Origin: Thermovenabulum sp049723235
GTDB lineage: Bacteria; Bacillota; Thermosediminibacteria; Thermosediminibacterales; Thermosediminibacteraceae
Assembly (NCBI RefSeq): GCF_049723235.1
Contig: NZ_JBNARB010000003.1
Coordinates: 62,001 to 126,000 of the forward strand
Reading direction: 5' to 3'
Length of the DNA stretch: 64,000 nucleotides
Shown: positions 40,910 through 50,256 of the stretch, in pieces
Position numbering within the stretch: the stretch's first letter is position 1
How the letters are laid out: every line of letters starts with the position of its first letter
Made by a program: the position numbers and the translations under genes
Notes under the pieces: model-generated
Database searches by the model: none
Seen by the model: only the letters and a program-made list of their open reading frames with translations
What the model was told of the DNA's origin: nothing

Positions 40910-41662
40910 TCACTTAAGCGGCTCTGTAATTTCTCCGGTTTCAGGATCTACGTTTATTGCGTTTTCACTGGCAGGTTCAGTATCATGGCCTACGCGGGTA
41001 CTGAATGCTTTGACCTGCTCGGAAAGCTTGGCTATCAACGCATATTCGTCAGCGGTCAGATCCCGATCTACTGCAAACTGAGCCTGGGAATAGGTGATAC
41101 CGCTTGAGTTGGTCGCCTTTTTCAAAGAAAATCGGGTAACTACGCTGTTTGATTTTTTGCCTTTAGAAAGAAGCCTTTTGATGTAGCGGGAAAACTCTTT
41201 CAACGATCCTGTAGGCAATGAGAGTATCAACGGGAAAATCTCCCCTTCACGCAGTACATATATCCTGCGGCGATTTTTGCAGGCTTTGCTGCCGTTTTCC
41301 CCTGAACCGAACTGATTATATGGACATTTGGCACAGCTTCCTCCGGGGTCTCCTTCACCGGTTACACCATCAAAGCTTCCGCAATCCGGCGGATTACTGC
41401 CTCCGGTATACTTGTCCTTGTAATATGCATAAAGTGGATGATGATAAAGGATTACCGCTGAGAATTCTTTGACATTATCCGGCTCTCCGGGATTCTCCCC
41501 AGGCACTTCAAATACTGTGCTGCCTGCGGACGGGATTTTTATGCGTTCAAATGTCATGTCAAGACCGTCAAGCTCTGATGCCATTGCCTCGTTAAAATTG
41601 AAATCAGCGAGCTGAAGAAAACCTGTATTTTTGTTAATAGTTACGATTTCATTGTTTTTCAT
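40910..41662 (-). CDS. Conserved phage replication-module protein with zinc-ribbon-like motif
   Basis: A 250-residue protein. The middle has four cysteines (PPDCGSFDGVTGEGDPGGSC AKCPYNQFGSGENGSKACKN), suggesting a zinc-bound loop, flanked by beta-rich segments (FSAVILYHHPLYAYYKDKYT, GEIFPLILSLPTGSLKEFSR). The tail is acidic (VDPETGEITEPLK). It is widely conserved next to phage family A polymerases. I do not know an experimentally proven function; single-stranded DNA binding would fit size and context. Confidence 0.7.
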   Translation of the reverse strand: MKNNEIVTINKNTGFLQLADFNFNEAMASELDGLDMTFERIKIPSAGSTVFEVPGENPGEPDNVKEFSAVILYHHPLYAYYKDKYTGGSNPPDCGSFDGVTGEGDPGGSCAKCPYNQFGSGENGSKACKNRRRIYVLREGEIFPLILSLPTGSLKEFSRYIKRLLSKGKKSNSVVTRFSLKKATNSSGITYSQAQFAVDRDLTADEYALIAKLSEQVKAFSTRVGHDTEPASENAINVDPETGEITEPLK

Positions 41663-41706
41663 GCTTTTATACCTCCGTAATTATGAATTTGAAATTTAAT
41701 CTATAT

Positions 41707-41765
41707 CATTGTTCTTTGAAGCATTGTTCTTCGAACCGTTATTCCTCGAGCATTGCACATTGAAC
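41707..41765. repeat. Four tandem imperfect 15-bp repeats
   Basis: Between the 41770 and 40910 genes, CATTGTTCTTTGAAG, CATTGTTCTTCGAAC, CGTTATTCCTCGAG and CATTGCACATTGAAC follow one another. They occupy most of the 107-base intergenic gap. No coding role is visible. Confidence 0.7.
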
Positions 41766-41769
41766 TTAT

Positions 41770-42186
41770 TTACCTTGCTGCTTTCCGCACAGTTACTGTT
41801 GTCTTTTCGAAAACATTCACAAGGCCTTTCAACCAGTCAGGAAGTTCCTCCCCATTCTCAGCAATCTGTTCTTTAACAAATGCCGACAGAGAATTTGCAT
41901 TGACTGTTTCATAGATGAGTTCTCCAAAGCCTTTACTGCGTAGTGCGTCAAACAGTTCCTCCTTCATGCCTGCGGCAGCACTGGCTCTTGTTGTCGTTGA
42001 AAGGCAGAACATTGTTCCTGCTCTTGTGAAGTTTTGCGTCTCACTGCTGATCATCAGCTCAGACAGACGGTATTCGACCTCGTCAATCTCCGCATTTATG
42101 CTTTTCAGTTCCTCTTCCGCAGCCTTCTTTGTCTCGCGCAGCTCTTTCAGGCGGTCAGCAAGTTCAAACATCGTATTATCGCTCAT
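41770..42186 (-). CDS. Coiled-coil phage protein, function unknown
   Basis: A 138-residue protein with an N-terminal coiled coil (MFELADRLKELRETKKAAEE, ELKSINAEIDEVEYRLSELM), a short beta region (NFTRAGTMFCLSTTTRASA) and a C-terminal part (GFGELIYETVNANSLSAFVK, LPDWLKGLVNVFEKTTVTVR). It resembles small phage proteins found beside SNF2 helicases. The start at 42186 has GGAGGTGA 7-8 bases upstream and overlaps the end of the helicase gene. Confidence 0.75.
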   Translation of the reverse strand: MSDNTMFELADRLKELRETKKAAEEELKSINAEIDEVEYRLSELMISSETQNFTRAGTMFCLSTTTRASAAAGMKEELFDALRSKGFGELIYETVNANSLSAFVKEQIAENGEELPDWLKGLVNVFEKTTVTVRKAAR

Positions 42187-43683
42187 AGCTTTCACCTCCC
42201 TCCGGGGCAAAGGGGTTTGCTCCTTTGCGGAAGTCGTCTATCAGCATTTTTGCAAGGTCTGCCTTGTTGCGCAGAGCAGTCAGGATTTTTGAATCCACAG
42301 TACCCTTGGCAATAAGGTAGATATATGTGCAGCCGTTCTTCTGCCCAACTCTATGGATGCGGGCTTTTGTCTGCTCAAAATTCGACATGGAGTAATCAAG
42401 GGAGTAAAATACCATTGTGCTTGCAGAGGTCAGTGTAATACCGAGTCCTGCAGTTGCGATCTGCCCTACAAACACCATGCAGTCAGGGTCATATTGAAAC
42501 CGGCAAACCTGCTCCTGACGATCCTTAGTCGCCCCATAAATACACGCATAGCCGATATTCTTCTTTTCCAGCATCCTGCATATGGCATGAATTTCAGGAA
42601 TGAACCTTGCTATGACAACCAGCTTATGCCCTTCTTGAATGCTGCTTTCAAGGATATCTTCGAGAGCTTTCAGCTTAGCTTCACTTACCTGTTCAATTCT
42701 TCCGCCGTCATCGCTTCCAATGAAGCCTCCTATTAACTGGGAAAGACGCAGCAAGCGTGTTAATACATTTGTAGCTGTTACTTCCCCTGCTGACAGCTCA
42801 GTATAGCTTTGTTTGACAAGCTCCTTATATTTCTTTAAAGTTGCCGGCTCAAGCTCAACGTGGCGAATGATATCGGTAGTTTCCGGCAAATCCAGGCACT
42901 CAGCTTTAGTCGCCCGAAACGCAATGCTGTGGATCTTTTTCATCAAATCCTGTTCCATTGATTTTTTCAGCACCGGCGTATGGTTGCCGTAGCCGACCAT
43001 ATTGAAATACCGGTTTCTGAAGGCATAGAAGCTGTTTCCAAAGATGCGAGGATCGAGAAACTTATATTGACTGAATACATCTATGGCTTTGTTGGTTATA
43101 ACCGTTCCTGTCAGTAAGAGCCGATACCGGGCAAGCAAGCCCAACTGGTGCATTGCCTTTGAAACTGAAGTGTTGTGAGTTTTAATCTTGTGTCCTTCAT
43201 CGGCAATGATAAGATCAGGATGCCAGTTTGCCAGTTCCTTTTCCATTCGCCATGCAGATTCGTAATTGACTACCACCACATGGACACCTTCGCCAGTTAG
43301 AAATCTAAGCTGTTGGATTTTCTTTTGAATCGTGCCATTAAGGACAATCAGCTTGTATGGAAAATCTGCGAACCGTTTAAACTCATCCTCCCACACTCCA
43401 AGTATGGAAAGCGGTGCGATTATCAGCACACGGTTTATTCTTCCTGCAGCATTCAATGCTCCAATAATGGCGATTGAGACAAGCGTTTTTCCAGTGCTGG
43501 TCAGCCCATTTCCATCAGGAGCGCTGCACCCCATCCGGAAATGGCATGAACACCACCACCCTTCAAAAGTCCAAATAGACTGCAGATGAAATTGAAAGCA
43601 CGAACCTGATGCTTGTATGGTCTACCCTTTACGGGCATTGAAATTATTGGTAGCGTTTTTGCATTGTTCAATGAGTCTTGCAT
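42176..43683 (-). pseudogene. SNF2/DEAD-type phage helicase split inside its Walker A motif
   Basis: The gene begins at ATG 43683 (GGAGG 7 bases upstream) with MQDSLNNAKTLPIISMPVKG and runs to ALLMEMG followed by TGA (43503-43501). The other frame then continues TGKTLVSIAIIGALN to 42176 with all later helicase motifs: PDLIIADEGHKIKTHNTSVS, LLLTGTVITNKAID, ARFIPEIHAIC and RIHRVGQKNGCTYIYLIAKG. Removing 8 bases (43497-43504, CTGACCAG on the minus strand) restores the exact Walker A sequence MEMGTGKT; adding one G would also restore the frame but leave a longer loop. An 8-bp insertion, possibly a footprint, is therefore the better reading. A sequencing error cannot be excluded. Confidence 0.8.
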
Positions 43684-43789
43684 CTTATATCCTCCATCCT
43701 TCAATTTTGAGGGTTGGCCAACTCTCTGACTCAATGCTACTCGAATTGTTAAAGCATGTCTGGACATCTAAAGTCCATGTTTTGGACAA

Positions 43790-43840
43790 AAAAATAGCCA
43801 TTATGCAATAAGGTTTTTGCACCTTTTTTGCATAATGGCT
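43790..43840 (-). terminator. Leader terminator upstream of the SNF2 operon
   Basis: Perfect 13-bp arms AGCCATTATGCAA/TTGCATAATGGCT (43796-43840) are followed on the minus strand by ATTTTTTTG. It lies after the ImmA terminator and before the replication operon, so it probably attenuates early transcription. Confidence 0.75.
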
Positions 43841-43871
43841 GAGGATCTCAGTATAATAGCCTATTTATAAT

Positions 43872-43908
43872 AAAAAAAGTTGGACTTCCGAAGTCCAACA
43901 ATTTTTTT
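43872..43908. terminator. Terminator of the ImmA/IrrE-HTH gene
   Basis: Perfect 9-bp arms GTTGGACTT/AAGTCCAAC (43879-43899) with a 3-base loop; T7 runs follow on both strands. It ends 8 bases past the gene's stop codon. Confidence 0.85.
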
Positions 43909-45832
43909 AACTTATCATTTCTTTATATGCCTTTGCACAAAGAGGGGAAAGCCCTAAGGCTTCCAAAACTTCATTACATTCATATATTGAATGCCCTCTG
44001 TACGAATGAATCAGTTTCTTATATGCCAATTGTTGAGGTGTATTATTAAGAGTATAACCGGCAAGCCTTAATATCTCTTCACTGTATGTAGGGCTTAGCT
44101 CCAATCCGATGCAAATTGCAACAACAGTTTCTAAAGTTGGATTATTAAGTTCGTTGTTTTTTATCCTGTCATATGTTTTCCCTGATAACAAAGTCTTATC
44201 TGTAAAAACAAGCTTATTGTAGCCTTTCCTTTTGATATGTCCATATACCGCTTGGGAAAATGTCTGGGTTGTACGGCTCAAATGCCGACCTTCTTCGACG
44301 AATTCTTCGTGAAATTTCTTTAGCTCTTCTGAACGATTAAATACCTCAATATTATGCTTGTCCGGATTAAATGTCGGCACTCTGTTATAATCCGGTGTAG
44401 CTTTACGGAACATTATAGAATCGAGATATACTACAATGTCCATTTTGGAAGCTTTATTTATCTTTAAATCAAACAGAAGGCAACATTCATCTACATGCAG
44501 TTTTGCATAATCTGTAAGATCAAGGCTTCCCTTTTCTAACCTTTTAATGTATTTGGAGTCGTTAATAACATAATGACCGTCAACATAAATAAAATTGCCG
44601 CTGTCTATGATTTTTGCAAATTCCGGATTTGCATAATATTCAAAAAAGGAATCGCTTAGGCTAATGCTGTATGTTTGGTTCTTATGTAATGAGTCTGCCT
44701 TAAATGAATAATTGCTGATAAAATGGTCATCGACGTATGTATATACGCCTTCAACTTCCTTATATCCAAGGTCAAGCATCCTTATTTTGGCCGCTATTCT
44801 TGACACCTGGCAGAAATCCGCTAATTCATAAACGACATTTTCCATTATATTCAGCCTGTCTTGAGTACCAAAAAGGAGCTCATTCTTTTTTATTAGCTCC
44901 TCAATCTTTTTGATAGTCATTGATTTAGGCATAAGGATGCGTGGTGCGATTCCGTTAGCATGCCATTCCATCCAATCTTCTGGCGTCCACTGCTTCTTGT
45001 ATTTAGTTGTTTCGTTTACTCTGCAGCTTATGAGCAAAGCATCGCTGTTATACGTCTTAACTAACTCATGGTATTTTCTATGCTTATACCAGTGGACACA
45101 CTCATGAATAATGGTATTGTTCATGCACCCTACGTTTCGCATGAAATACACATTGGGATCCACAAGGATTGTTCCCCTTGAAACTTCTAAAGGTTTATAT
45201 GTTCTTTCATTTCTGTCGTAATACTCTATCGTACAATCGCCAAAGACTATTTGACCAAATATAGTGAAATGCTTTGTAAGCTGGATTTCCTTAACCTTAA
45301 GCCCCATTCTTTTCACTACTTCATCTACTGGAATGGGCATAGGAGTACTTAATGCTTCCGGGCAAAACTCACTTAGAAATTCAGTAGCAACATCGTCAAA
45401 CTGTTCCTTTTCTATAATTGGCACTAAATACTCAGACAGTCGGCCTGTTTTGCCTTCTCTGTACTTATTGAAAATTGAAACAGAATTGATTTGAAAATTC
45501 TGAATTCCGTCATTAAGATCAGCTTTACAGGAGATACGGAACCATTGTTCTATGCCGTCAGTCTCGCGATTCCTTCGCACTGTTTCTGCTATTTCAACTT
45601 CAGCGGAAACAATTACATCAAATAAAATACTGTTACCTGGCGAGTCGGTTATGTCTATCATTATGATGTCAAAATCGGATAATGCGGCTTCGTCCGGTGA
45701 TTGCACATGGTATGAGTTGGATTCCAGCTTATCCGGGTTATCCTCTATATATTCGGACAATTCGTCAAAGAGATCATTATAATACATGTTTGCAATAACA
45801 TCTCTGAACGAGCTGACACTTGCCATTGCCAT
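43907..45832 (-). CDS. ImmA/IrrE-family metallopeptidase with C-terminal HTH
   Basis: A 641-residue protein. The zinc metallopeptidase motif HECVH lies in NNTIIHECVHWYKHRKYH (H243, E244, H247), with a further glutamate-rich segment (PEDWMEWHANGIAPRILMPK). The C-terminus has an XRE-like HTH (LVFTDKTLLSGKTYDRIKNN, PTLETVVAICIGLELSPTYS). ImmA-type peptidases cleave phage repressors, so it could control induction. It is longer than usual: the first 200 residues are a poorly recognised beta-rich domain. I chose the ATG at 45832, which follows GGAGGT by 5-6 bases. It is transcribed divergently from the restriction-operon HTH gene. Confidence 0.85.
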   Translation of the reverse strand: MAMASVSSFRDVIANMYYNDLFDELSEYIEDNPDKLESNSYHVQSPDEAALSDFDIIMIDITDSPGNSILFDVIVSAEVEIAETVRRNRETDGIEQWFRISCKADLNDGIQNFQINSVSIFNKYREGKTGRLSEYLVPIIEKEQFDDVATEFLSEFCPEALSTPMPIPVDEVVKRMGLKVKEIQLTKHFTIFGQIVFGDCTIEYYDRNERTYKPLEVSRGTILVDPNVYFMRNVGCMNNTIIHECVHWYKHRKYHELVKTYNSDALLISCRVNETTKYKKQWTPEDWMEWHANGIAPRILMPKSMTIKKIEELIKKNELLFGTQDRLNIMENVVYELADFCQVSRIAAKIRMLDLGYKEVEGVYTYVDDHFISNYSFKADSLHKNQTYSISLSDSFFEYYANPEFAKIIDSGNFIYVDGHYVINDSKYIKRLEKGSLDLTDYAKLHVDECCLLFDLKINKASKMDIVVYLDSIMFRKATPDYNRVPTFNPDKHNIEVFNRSEELKKFHEEFVEEGRHLSRTTQTFSQAVYGHIKRKGYNKLVFTDKTLLSGKTYDRIKNNELNNPTLETVVAICIGLELSPTYSEEILRLAGYTLNNTPQQLAYKKLIHSYRGHSIYECNEVLEALGLSPLCAKAYKEMIS

Positions 45833-45886
45833 ACCGTACCTCCAAAATAACATTTCATCATATAGACCAGATATTTCCTTATGTAA

Positions 45887-45936
45887 ATTATAACATAAAT
45901 TGCGCTTAACACAATATTTTATTTGCGAACGCAAAT
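45887..45936. promoter_or_regulatory. Divergent promoter/operator between ImmA-HTH and restriction regulator
   Basis: For the minus strand, TTGTGT (45909-45914) and TATAAT (45887-45892) are 16 bases apart. A perfect palindrome ATTTGCGAACGCAAAT (45921-45936) lies just upstream and a half-site AAATTGCGC in the spacer. It is a likely operator for the small HTH protein or the ImmA-HTH protein. Confidence 0.62.
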
Positions 45937-45996
45937 TATTGTTGTGTTTTTTATTTTTTTATGATACCCTTTATATTGCAAGTCGAGGTGATAATT

Positions 45997-46206
45997 ATGA
46001 CCGTAAGCTATAAAAAACTATGGAAGCTTCTTATTGACAGAGATATGAAAAAGAAAGACTTAAGAGAATTGGCTGGTATTAGTACAGCTTCAATGGCCAA
46101 ACTCGGAAAAAATGAAAATGTTAATACTGAGATTTTGGTAAAGATATGTAAAGCTCTTAACTGTGATATATCAGATATTATGGAAATTGTAGAAGATGAC
46201 AAGTAA
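45997..46206 (+). CDS. XRE-family small HTH regulator (C-protein-like)
   Basis: A 69-residue Cro/C1-type HTH protein (MTVSYKKLWKLLIDRDMKKK, DLRELAGISTASMAKLGKNE, NVNTEILVKICKALNCDISD), close to the YozG/HTH_26 type. The ATG at 45997 has GAGGTGAT upstream; the frame's earlier start at 45961 has none. It is 90 bases upstream of the large restriction endonuclease gene and probably controls it, or serves as phage repressor. Both readings fit the divergent ImmA gene. Confidence 0.85.
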   Translation: MTVSYKKLWKLLIDRDMKKKDLRELAGISTASMAKLGKNENVNTEILVKICKALNCDISDIMEIVEDDK

Positions 46207-46296
46207 CTTAGAATTACTCAACTTAATATGTTGGAGTTTATGAGATTTTACAATTTTTACCTTGTTAATATTGGGGCAAAGTGAGGAGATAAAAGA

Positions 46297-48330
46297 ATGA
46301 CTTTTCAAACATTTAAAATTCATGGAGACAACATAGTTGAATGTGAGCGCATTTTTAACTTTATAACACGCAAGCTTGATATTATTGATATCAATAAACA
46401 GTTTATTTCACAAGCAGCAATCCAGATAGATATCAATTTTATTTATAATAGCTTAAAATATCGCTGGAGGCTTATTTATCATCCAGGATTTAGTAAATCT
46501 AACCGTAATCGCTGGAATAATAATATCTTTGATTCGTTAAAAACCGCTGGGAGTTTTTTAGATGAAACACCAGATGCGATCATAACTGAAGTTAACATCC
46601 ATGAAGAAAAAGAAAAGGTATTGTGTGCCATTGAGTTTTGTAGTGCCCTTCAGGCAGGAAATCAAGCATGGCAGAGAAGCGGACGAGCATATTCAACTAT
46701 TAGAACAGGTTGTCCTTACCTTTACATAGTTGATTTTGTTAAATATGAACTGAATACCAATACAAGAAAAAGGAAAGCAATAAGAACACCTAATCCTGCA
46801 ATAACTTACAGTTATATTAACAATACACTGCAAGAAAACGTTTTTGGTGTCCAAGCTTTTGTTAAATCAGAAGAGTTTGACAAAAACAATTCTTTACTCA
46901 AAAACTTTGATGAATCAATTTTTTCAGAAGACGACATATCAGATTATTTAGTAAATCTAATGCTTGGAAATGACACTACGGTATATGAGAAATCTTTACT
47001 TGAAAAAAATTTAAAAATGGTAAACTTTTTCTCATTACATACAAAAGGACAATATTATTTTAAGCCAGAAGACTGGAAACGTATTTATAACGGCGAAACA
47101 ACTGTTATAGAACTATCCAAAGAAAAGAAATGGCAATTTGGCAAGAAGATTGCAGAAAAATCTATGGGCGGCAAAACTCGTGCATTTGTCGAGTTAGTAA
47201 AAAAATATGCTTACGGTATAACATGTAAGGATTTACCAATCGGAGTCATACCCTCAGATAGTAAGATTAATTTTGTTAATGAGCTAATTGAACTCTATCC
47301 CATTAGTCAAAACGAAGCTCAGACAATATTAGATGATGACCACGATCTTCTAGTATGCCTTATCAAAGGATTTAAACCAAGAGGCGATGATAATCGTCCC
47401 GATCGCGGTCTACTACCGTTCTTGGCAATGTTAACATCAGAACATGCCAAAATATTGACTTTTATTTATGGTCCGATGACCTCTACCCGCATTGAACAAC
47501 TAAAAAATGATCCACGTTCAGTTGCTCGTGTTAGTGGTTTTTGGAATGTTTTCTTAGGACTAAGCGACTATTTATTACTTGATGTTCCAGTATTAAATGA
47601 AAAAAGAAACGCAACTCTTTTTAGAACAAATCATAAGTATAAACAAGAGTGTACAGCACTATCAGCAAAAGAAGTTATTTTCTCAGACATTGTTTCACCT
47701 ACACCAAATAGTGTACACGAAGATGATGTAGATTCTGCTATTCACATGTTATTTACTAGCTTACCTTCTAACAAATGTTTTGAGGGTCTATGTAATCCTC
47801 CAGGAGGTGATTGGAGTGGCCTTTCTGTTATAGTTAATCAATGTGAGTATAGGTGGGTATCACTACCACGAGTTAGTGGCGAAATTTATGGGAAAAGGCC
47901 AGATCATGTATTACAACTTTATCCTTATAATACCAATTCTATAATTTTATCGATTGAATCTAAGGATAGGTCTTCTGATTTAGAACCAAATGTAGGAAAG
48001 CAACTAAAGCAATATATCAAATACTTATCTACGTTTATTCCTAGCTGTGAAAGAAGTATTAATGGAAATTGGTCAATTTCTAGAAAAAAAATATCACTTA
48101 ACTCGAGTAAAATTGTATCTGTTGCTGCGTTCATTGATTCCGGTTCAGAAGATTATGATAATATTCATCAGGTATCTGCATGTGATTTAATATTTGCATT
48201 AAGCCCTAAAGAAGTTGGCTGGGACATTCGAATTATAAACTATATGCCTGATAACTCCGTATATACAGAATTAAAAGAGCTAATATTATCACACCCAAAC
48301 AACATAGGAATTACTTGCACATTTTTATAA
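46297..48330 (+). CDS. Putative type II (probably IIS) restriction endonuclease
   Basis: A 677-residue protein with a PD-(D/E)XK site near the C-terminus: RPDHVLQLYP (P535-D536), then ILSIESKDR (E554, K556). A second similar fold appears near the N-terminus (ETPDAIITE, D93, then CAIEFCSALQAGNQAWQRSG, E113) in which the lysine is replaced by cysteine. I do not recognise its specificity. The context argues for restriction: a small HTH gene precedes it and two DNA methyltransferases converge on it. Two methylases with one large nuclease fits an asymmetric recognition site. The A+T-rich composition differs from the phage late genes. Confidence 0.75.
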   Translation: MTFQTFKIHGDNIVECERIFNFITRKLDIIDINKQFISQAAIQIDINFIYNSLKYRWRLIYHPGFSKSNRNRWNNNIFDSLKTAGSFLDETPDAIITEVNIHEEKEKVLCAIEFCSALQAGNQAWQRSGRAYSTIRTGCPYLYIVDFVKYELNTNTRKRKAIRTPNPAITYSYINNTLQENVFGVQAFVKSEEFDKNNSLLKNFDESIFSEDDISDYLVNLMLGNDTTVYEKSLLEKNLKMVNFFSLHTKGQYYFKPEDWKRIYNGETTVIELSKEKKWQFGKKIAEKSMGGKTRAFVELVKKYAYGITCKDLPIGVIPSDSKINFVNELIELYPISQNEAQTILDDDHDLLVCLIKGFKPRGDDNRPDRGLLPFLAMLTSEHAKILTFIYGPMTSTRIEQLKNDPRSVARVSGFWNVFLGLSDYLLLDVPVLNEKRNATLFRTNHKYKQECTALSAKEVIFSDIVSPTPNSVHEDDVDSAIHMLFTSLPSNKCFEGLCNPPGGDWSGLSVIVNQCEYRWVSLPRVSGEIYGKRPDHVLQLYPYNTNSIILSIESKDRSSDLEPNVGKQLKQYIKYLSTFIPSCERSINGNWSISRKKISLNSSKIVSVAAFIDSGSEDYDNIHQVSACDLIFALSPKEVGWDIRIINYMPDNSVYTELKELILSHPNNIGITCTFL

Positions 48331-48365
48331 AGAAAGAAGGTGCAATTTATAAGTGCCTCTTTCTT
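48330..48365. terminator. Terminator between the converging restriction and methylase genes
   Basis: Imperfect arms AAGAAAGAAGGTGC and AGTGCCTCTTTCTT with an 8-base loop lie between the two convergent stop codons. The gap is only 33 bases, so the hairpin serves both strands. Confidence 0.55.
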
Positions 48366-49179
48366 AATAATTTGTATATAATGACTCATACACTGTATTA
48401 CTCTTTTTATCCATTACTTTTTTAAACGCAGATTTTCCTGCGTGTAAATAATAATGGTTAACAAAAAGATCCTTTGGCAATTGTACACTATAATCCTTAT
48501 CAGTAGTTTTTCCATCAAAAGACAATGCCCATTTAACCCCTCGAGCATTAAGCTCTCTTAGGTAATCGAAAAATTCATCAAAATCGATTGTGGACAAATT
48601 ATAATAACGGCCTTTCGTATTAAAATAGGGTGGATCAAGATAAATAAAATCACCATCACCAGCTTCTTTTGTTGCTTCTTTATAATCACAAGCTTTAAAT
48701 TCTACATTTTGTATACGTGAGGACCAATCTAGAATAATACCTTTTAGGGTTTTAGGATTAATTCCCTTTCTCGAGTAATGTAATGAGTTATTAAAGTGAC
48801 CATCCTTGTTAAACCTAATCAATCCATTAACACACGTCCGTGATAGAAACAATAAATCATACGGAGAAAATGAACTATTAAATCTATCTCTTATTTCATA
48901 ATATACCTGGTAACCTTCCTTTTGCAGCCTTTCCCATTGTTCACGATAGTAATCAGCTAACCCAATAGGATCTTTCTTAATAACTTCCCATAATTTTATT
49001 AACGGCTCACAAATATCTGAGCATATTGCATTACTAGGATTCAAAGCATACATAACCGAACCACCTCCTAAAAAAGGCTCAAAATATCGGTTATATGCTG
49101 GAATTTTACTAACTATTTCATAAGCTTGACTGCGTTTACTTCCGCTCCATTTAATTACAGGTTTAATACTTTTACTCAT
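48364..49179 (-). CDS. DNA adenine methyltransferase, D12/Dam class
   Basis: A 271-residue alpha-class N6-adenine methyltransferase. The SAM-binding motif IKWSGSKRSQAYEIV...YFEPFLGGGSVMYAL comes first, then the catalytic FIYLDPPYFNTKG, and the D12-class middle CVNGLIRFNKDGHFNNSLHY. It should methylate adenine in one strand of the recognition site and protect it from the nuclease encoded head-on. Its start overlaps the end of the small HTH gene by 8 bases. Confidence 0.9.
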   Translation of the reverse strand: MSKSIKPVIKWSGSKRSQAYEIVSKIPAYNRYFEPFLGGGSVMYALNPSNAICSDICEPLIKLWEVIKKDPIGLADYYREQWERLQKEGYQVYYEIRDRFNSSFSPYDLLFLSRTCVNGLIRFNKDGHFNNSLHYSRKGINPKTLKGIILDWSSRIQNVEFKACDYKEATKEAGDGDFIYLDPPYFNTKGRYYNLSTIDFDEFFDYLRELNARGVKWALSFDGKTTDKDYSVQLPKDLFVNHYYLHAGKSAFKKVMDKKSNTVYESLYTNY

Positions 49180-49393
49180 TTTCTTCTACCTCAACAATAA
49201 GTTCATTTGGGTCAATTTCTAAGAACTCTGCTAATCTTACAAATGAAGTTTGCATTGGTGTTTTTCCATTAAGAAATTCATAAATTTTAGGTTTTGACAC
49301 CCCTGATAGTCTGGAAAGTTCACTTATTGATTTTATATTTTTATCGATCATGATTTTCCGTATTTTTTTCTCATCAGCAATATACTTTTTCAT
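49172..49393 (-). CDS. Small XRE-family HTH regulator between the methyltransferase genes
   Basis: A 73-residue HTH protein (KKIRKIMIDKNIKSISELSR, LSGVSKPKIYEFLNGKTPMQ, RLAEFLEIDPNELIVEV). Encoded between and overlapping the two methyltransferases, it is likely to control their expression, for example through the direct repeats upstream of the operon. It overlaps both neighbours by a few bases, so translation is coupled. Confidence 0.85.
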   Translation of the reverse strand: MKKYIADEKKIRKIMIDKNIKSISELSRLSGVSKPKIYEFLNGKTPMQTSFVRLAEFLEIDPNELIVEVEENE

Positions 49394-50229
49394 TGTTTTT
49401 CACCTTTACTCATGCTATCAAAAATACTCATCTGATTATTCGAAATAGCGTGCTCCAATCTTTTCTTTGCAATCTCTGCATAATGTCTATCAGTTTCAAA
49501 CCCTATATAATTTCGCCCTAGTTCCTTAGCTGCTAAGCATTCACTTCCAACTCCCGAAAAAGGTGATAATACAATATCACCTTCTTTTGATGATATTTGA
49601 ATGATTCTTTTTAGAATCCTAAGAGGTTTTTGAGTTGGATGTTTCCCAAATTCTAATTCTCGTTTTTCTTTATTATTGGGGATATCCCATACGGTTCTCA
49701 TTTGCTTTCCAGGTTGCTTTAAAGTATCGTATTCAAAGTTTCCATTTTTAGAATATTCATAATCAAAATAATACTCACGTTTTTTGCAACCTTTATTACA
49801 CCATAGTAAGGTTTCATGACTAGCAGTTAATCGCCTACCAGCTAAATTAGGAAAAGCGTTGCGCTTAAACCATATGATCTCGTTGATAATTTCAATATTA
49901 AGCAATTGACAAACTACATTAATAATTCCAATATTGTGATATGTACCAAAAATCCACATAGAACCAGTGGGTTTTAGAATTCTTTTTGCTTCAGTTAACC
50001 AAGCAATTGTAAATGAAAAGTATTCCGTTAAAGACATATTATCCCAATTTTCCATAACCTTGTTCCAATTACCGCCCATACCAGCCAGTTTTACGCTATT
50101 GTCCCACTTCCATTCGCCACCTTTTGATAAATTATAAGGTGGATCTGCAATAATCAGATCAATCATATTATCATCGATATTTTTCATTCCTTCTATGCAG
50201 TCCTGATTGATAATAACATTTAGTTCCAT
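49390..50229 (-). CDS. Site-specific DNA methyltransferase, beta class
   Basis: A 279-residue beta-class amino-methyltransferase: catalytic motif DLIIADPPYNLSKGGEWKWD near the N-terminus, the recognition region in the middle, WFKRNAFPNLAGRRLTASHE, and the SAM motif VLSPFSGVGSECLAAKELGR NYIGFE at the end. It resembles DpnA/MboI-type second methylases. Together with the D12-class enzyme it should modify both strands of an asymmetric site. First gene of the operon, with a TTGACA/TATAAT promoter. Confidence 0.9.
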   Translation of the reverse strand: MELNVIINQDCIEGMKNIDDNMIDLIIADPPYNLSKGGEWKWDNSVKLAGMGGNWNKVMENWDNMSLTEYFSFTIAWLTEAKRILKPTGSMWIFGTYHNIGIINVVCQLLNIEIINEIIWFKRNAFPNLAGRRLTASHETLLWCNKGCKKREYYFDYEYSKNGNFEYDTLKQPGKQMRTVWDIPNNKEKRELEFGKHPTQKPLRILKRIIQISSKEGDIVLSPFSGVGSECLAAKELGRNYIGFETDRHYAEIAKKRLEHAISNNQMSIFDSMSKGEKQ

Positions 50230-50256
50230 ATCTTCCCCTCCATTAAGCTTAACGAG

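Noticed and set aside
43497..43534. Programmed frameshift in the SNF2 gene
   Set aside because: The zero-frame sequence at the junction (ATG GGC TGA) is not a slippery heptamer, and an indel explains the break better.
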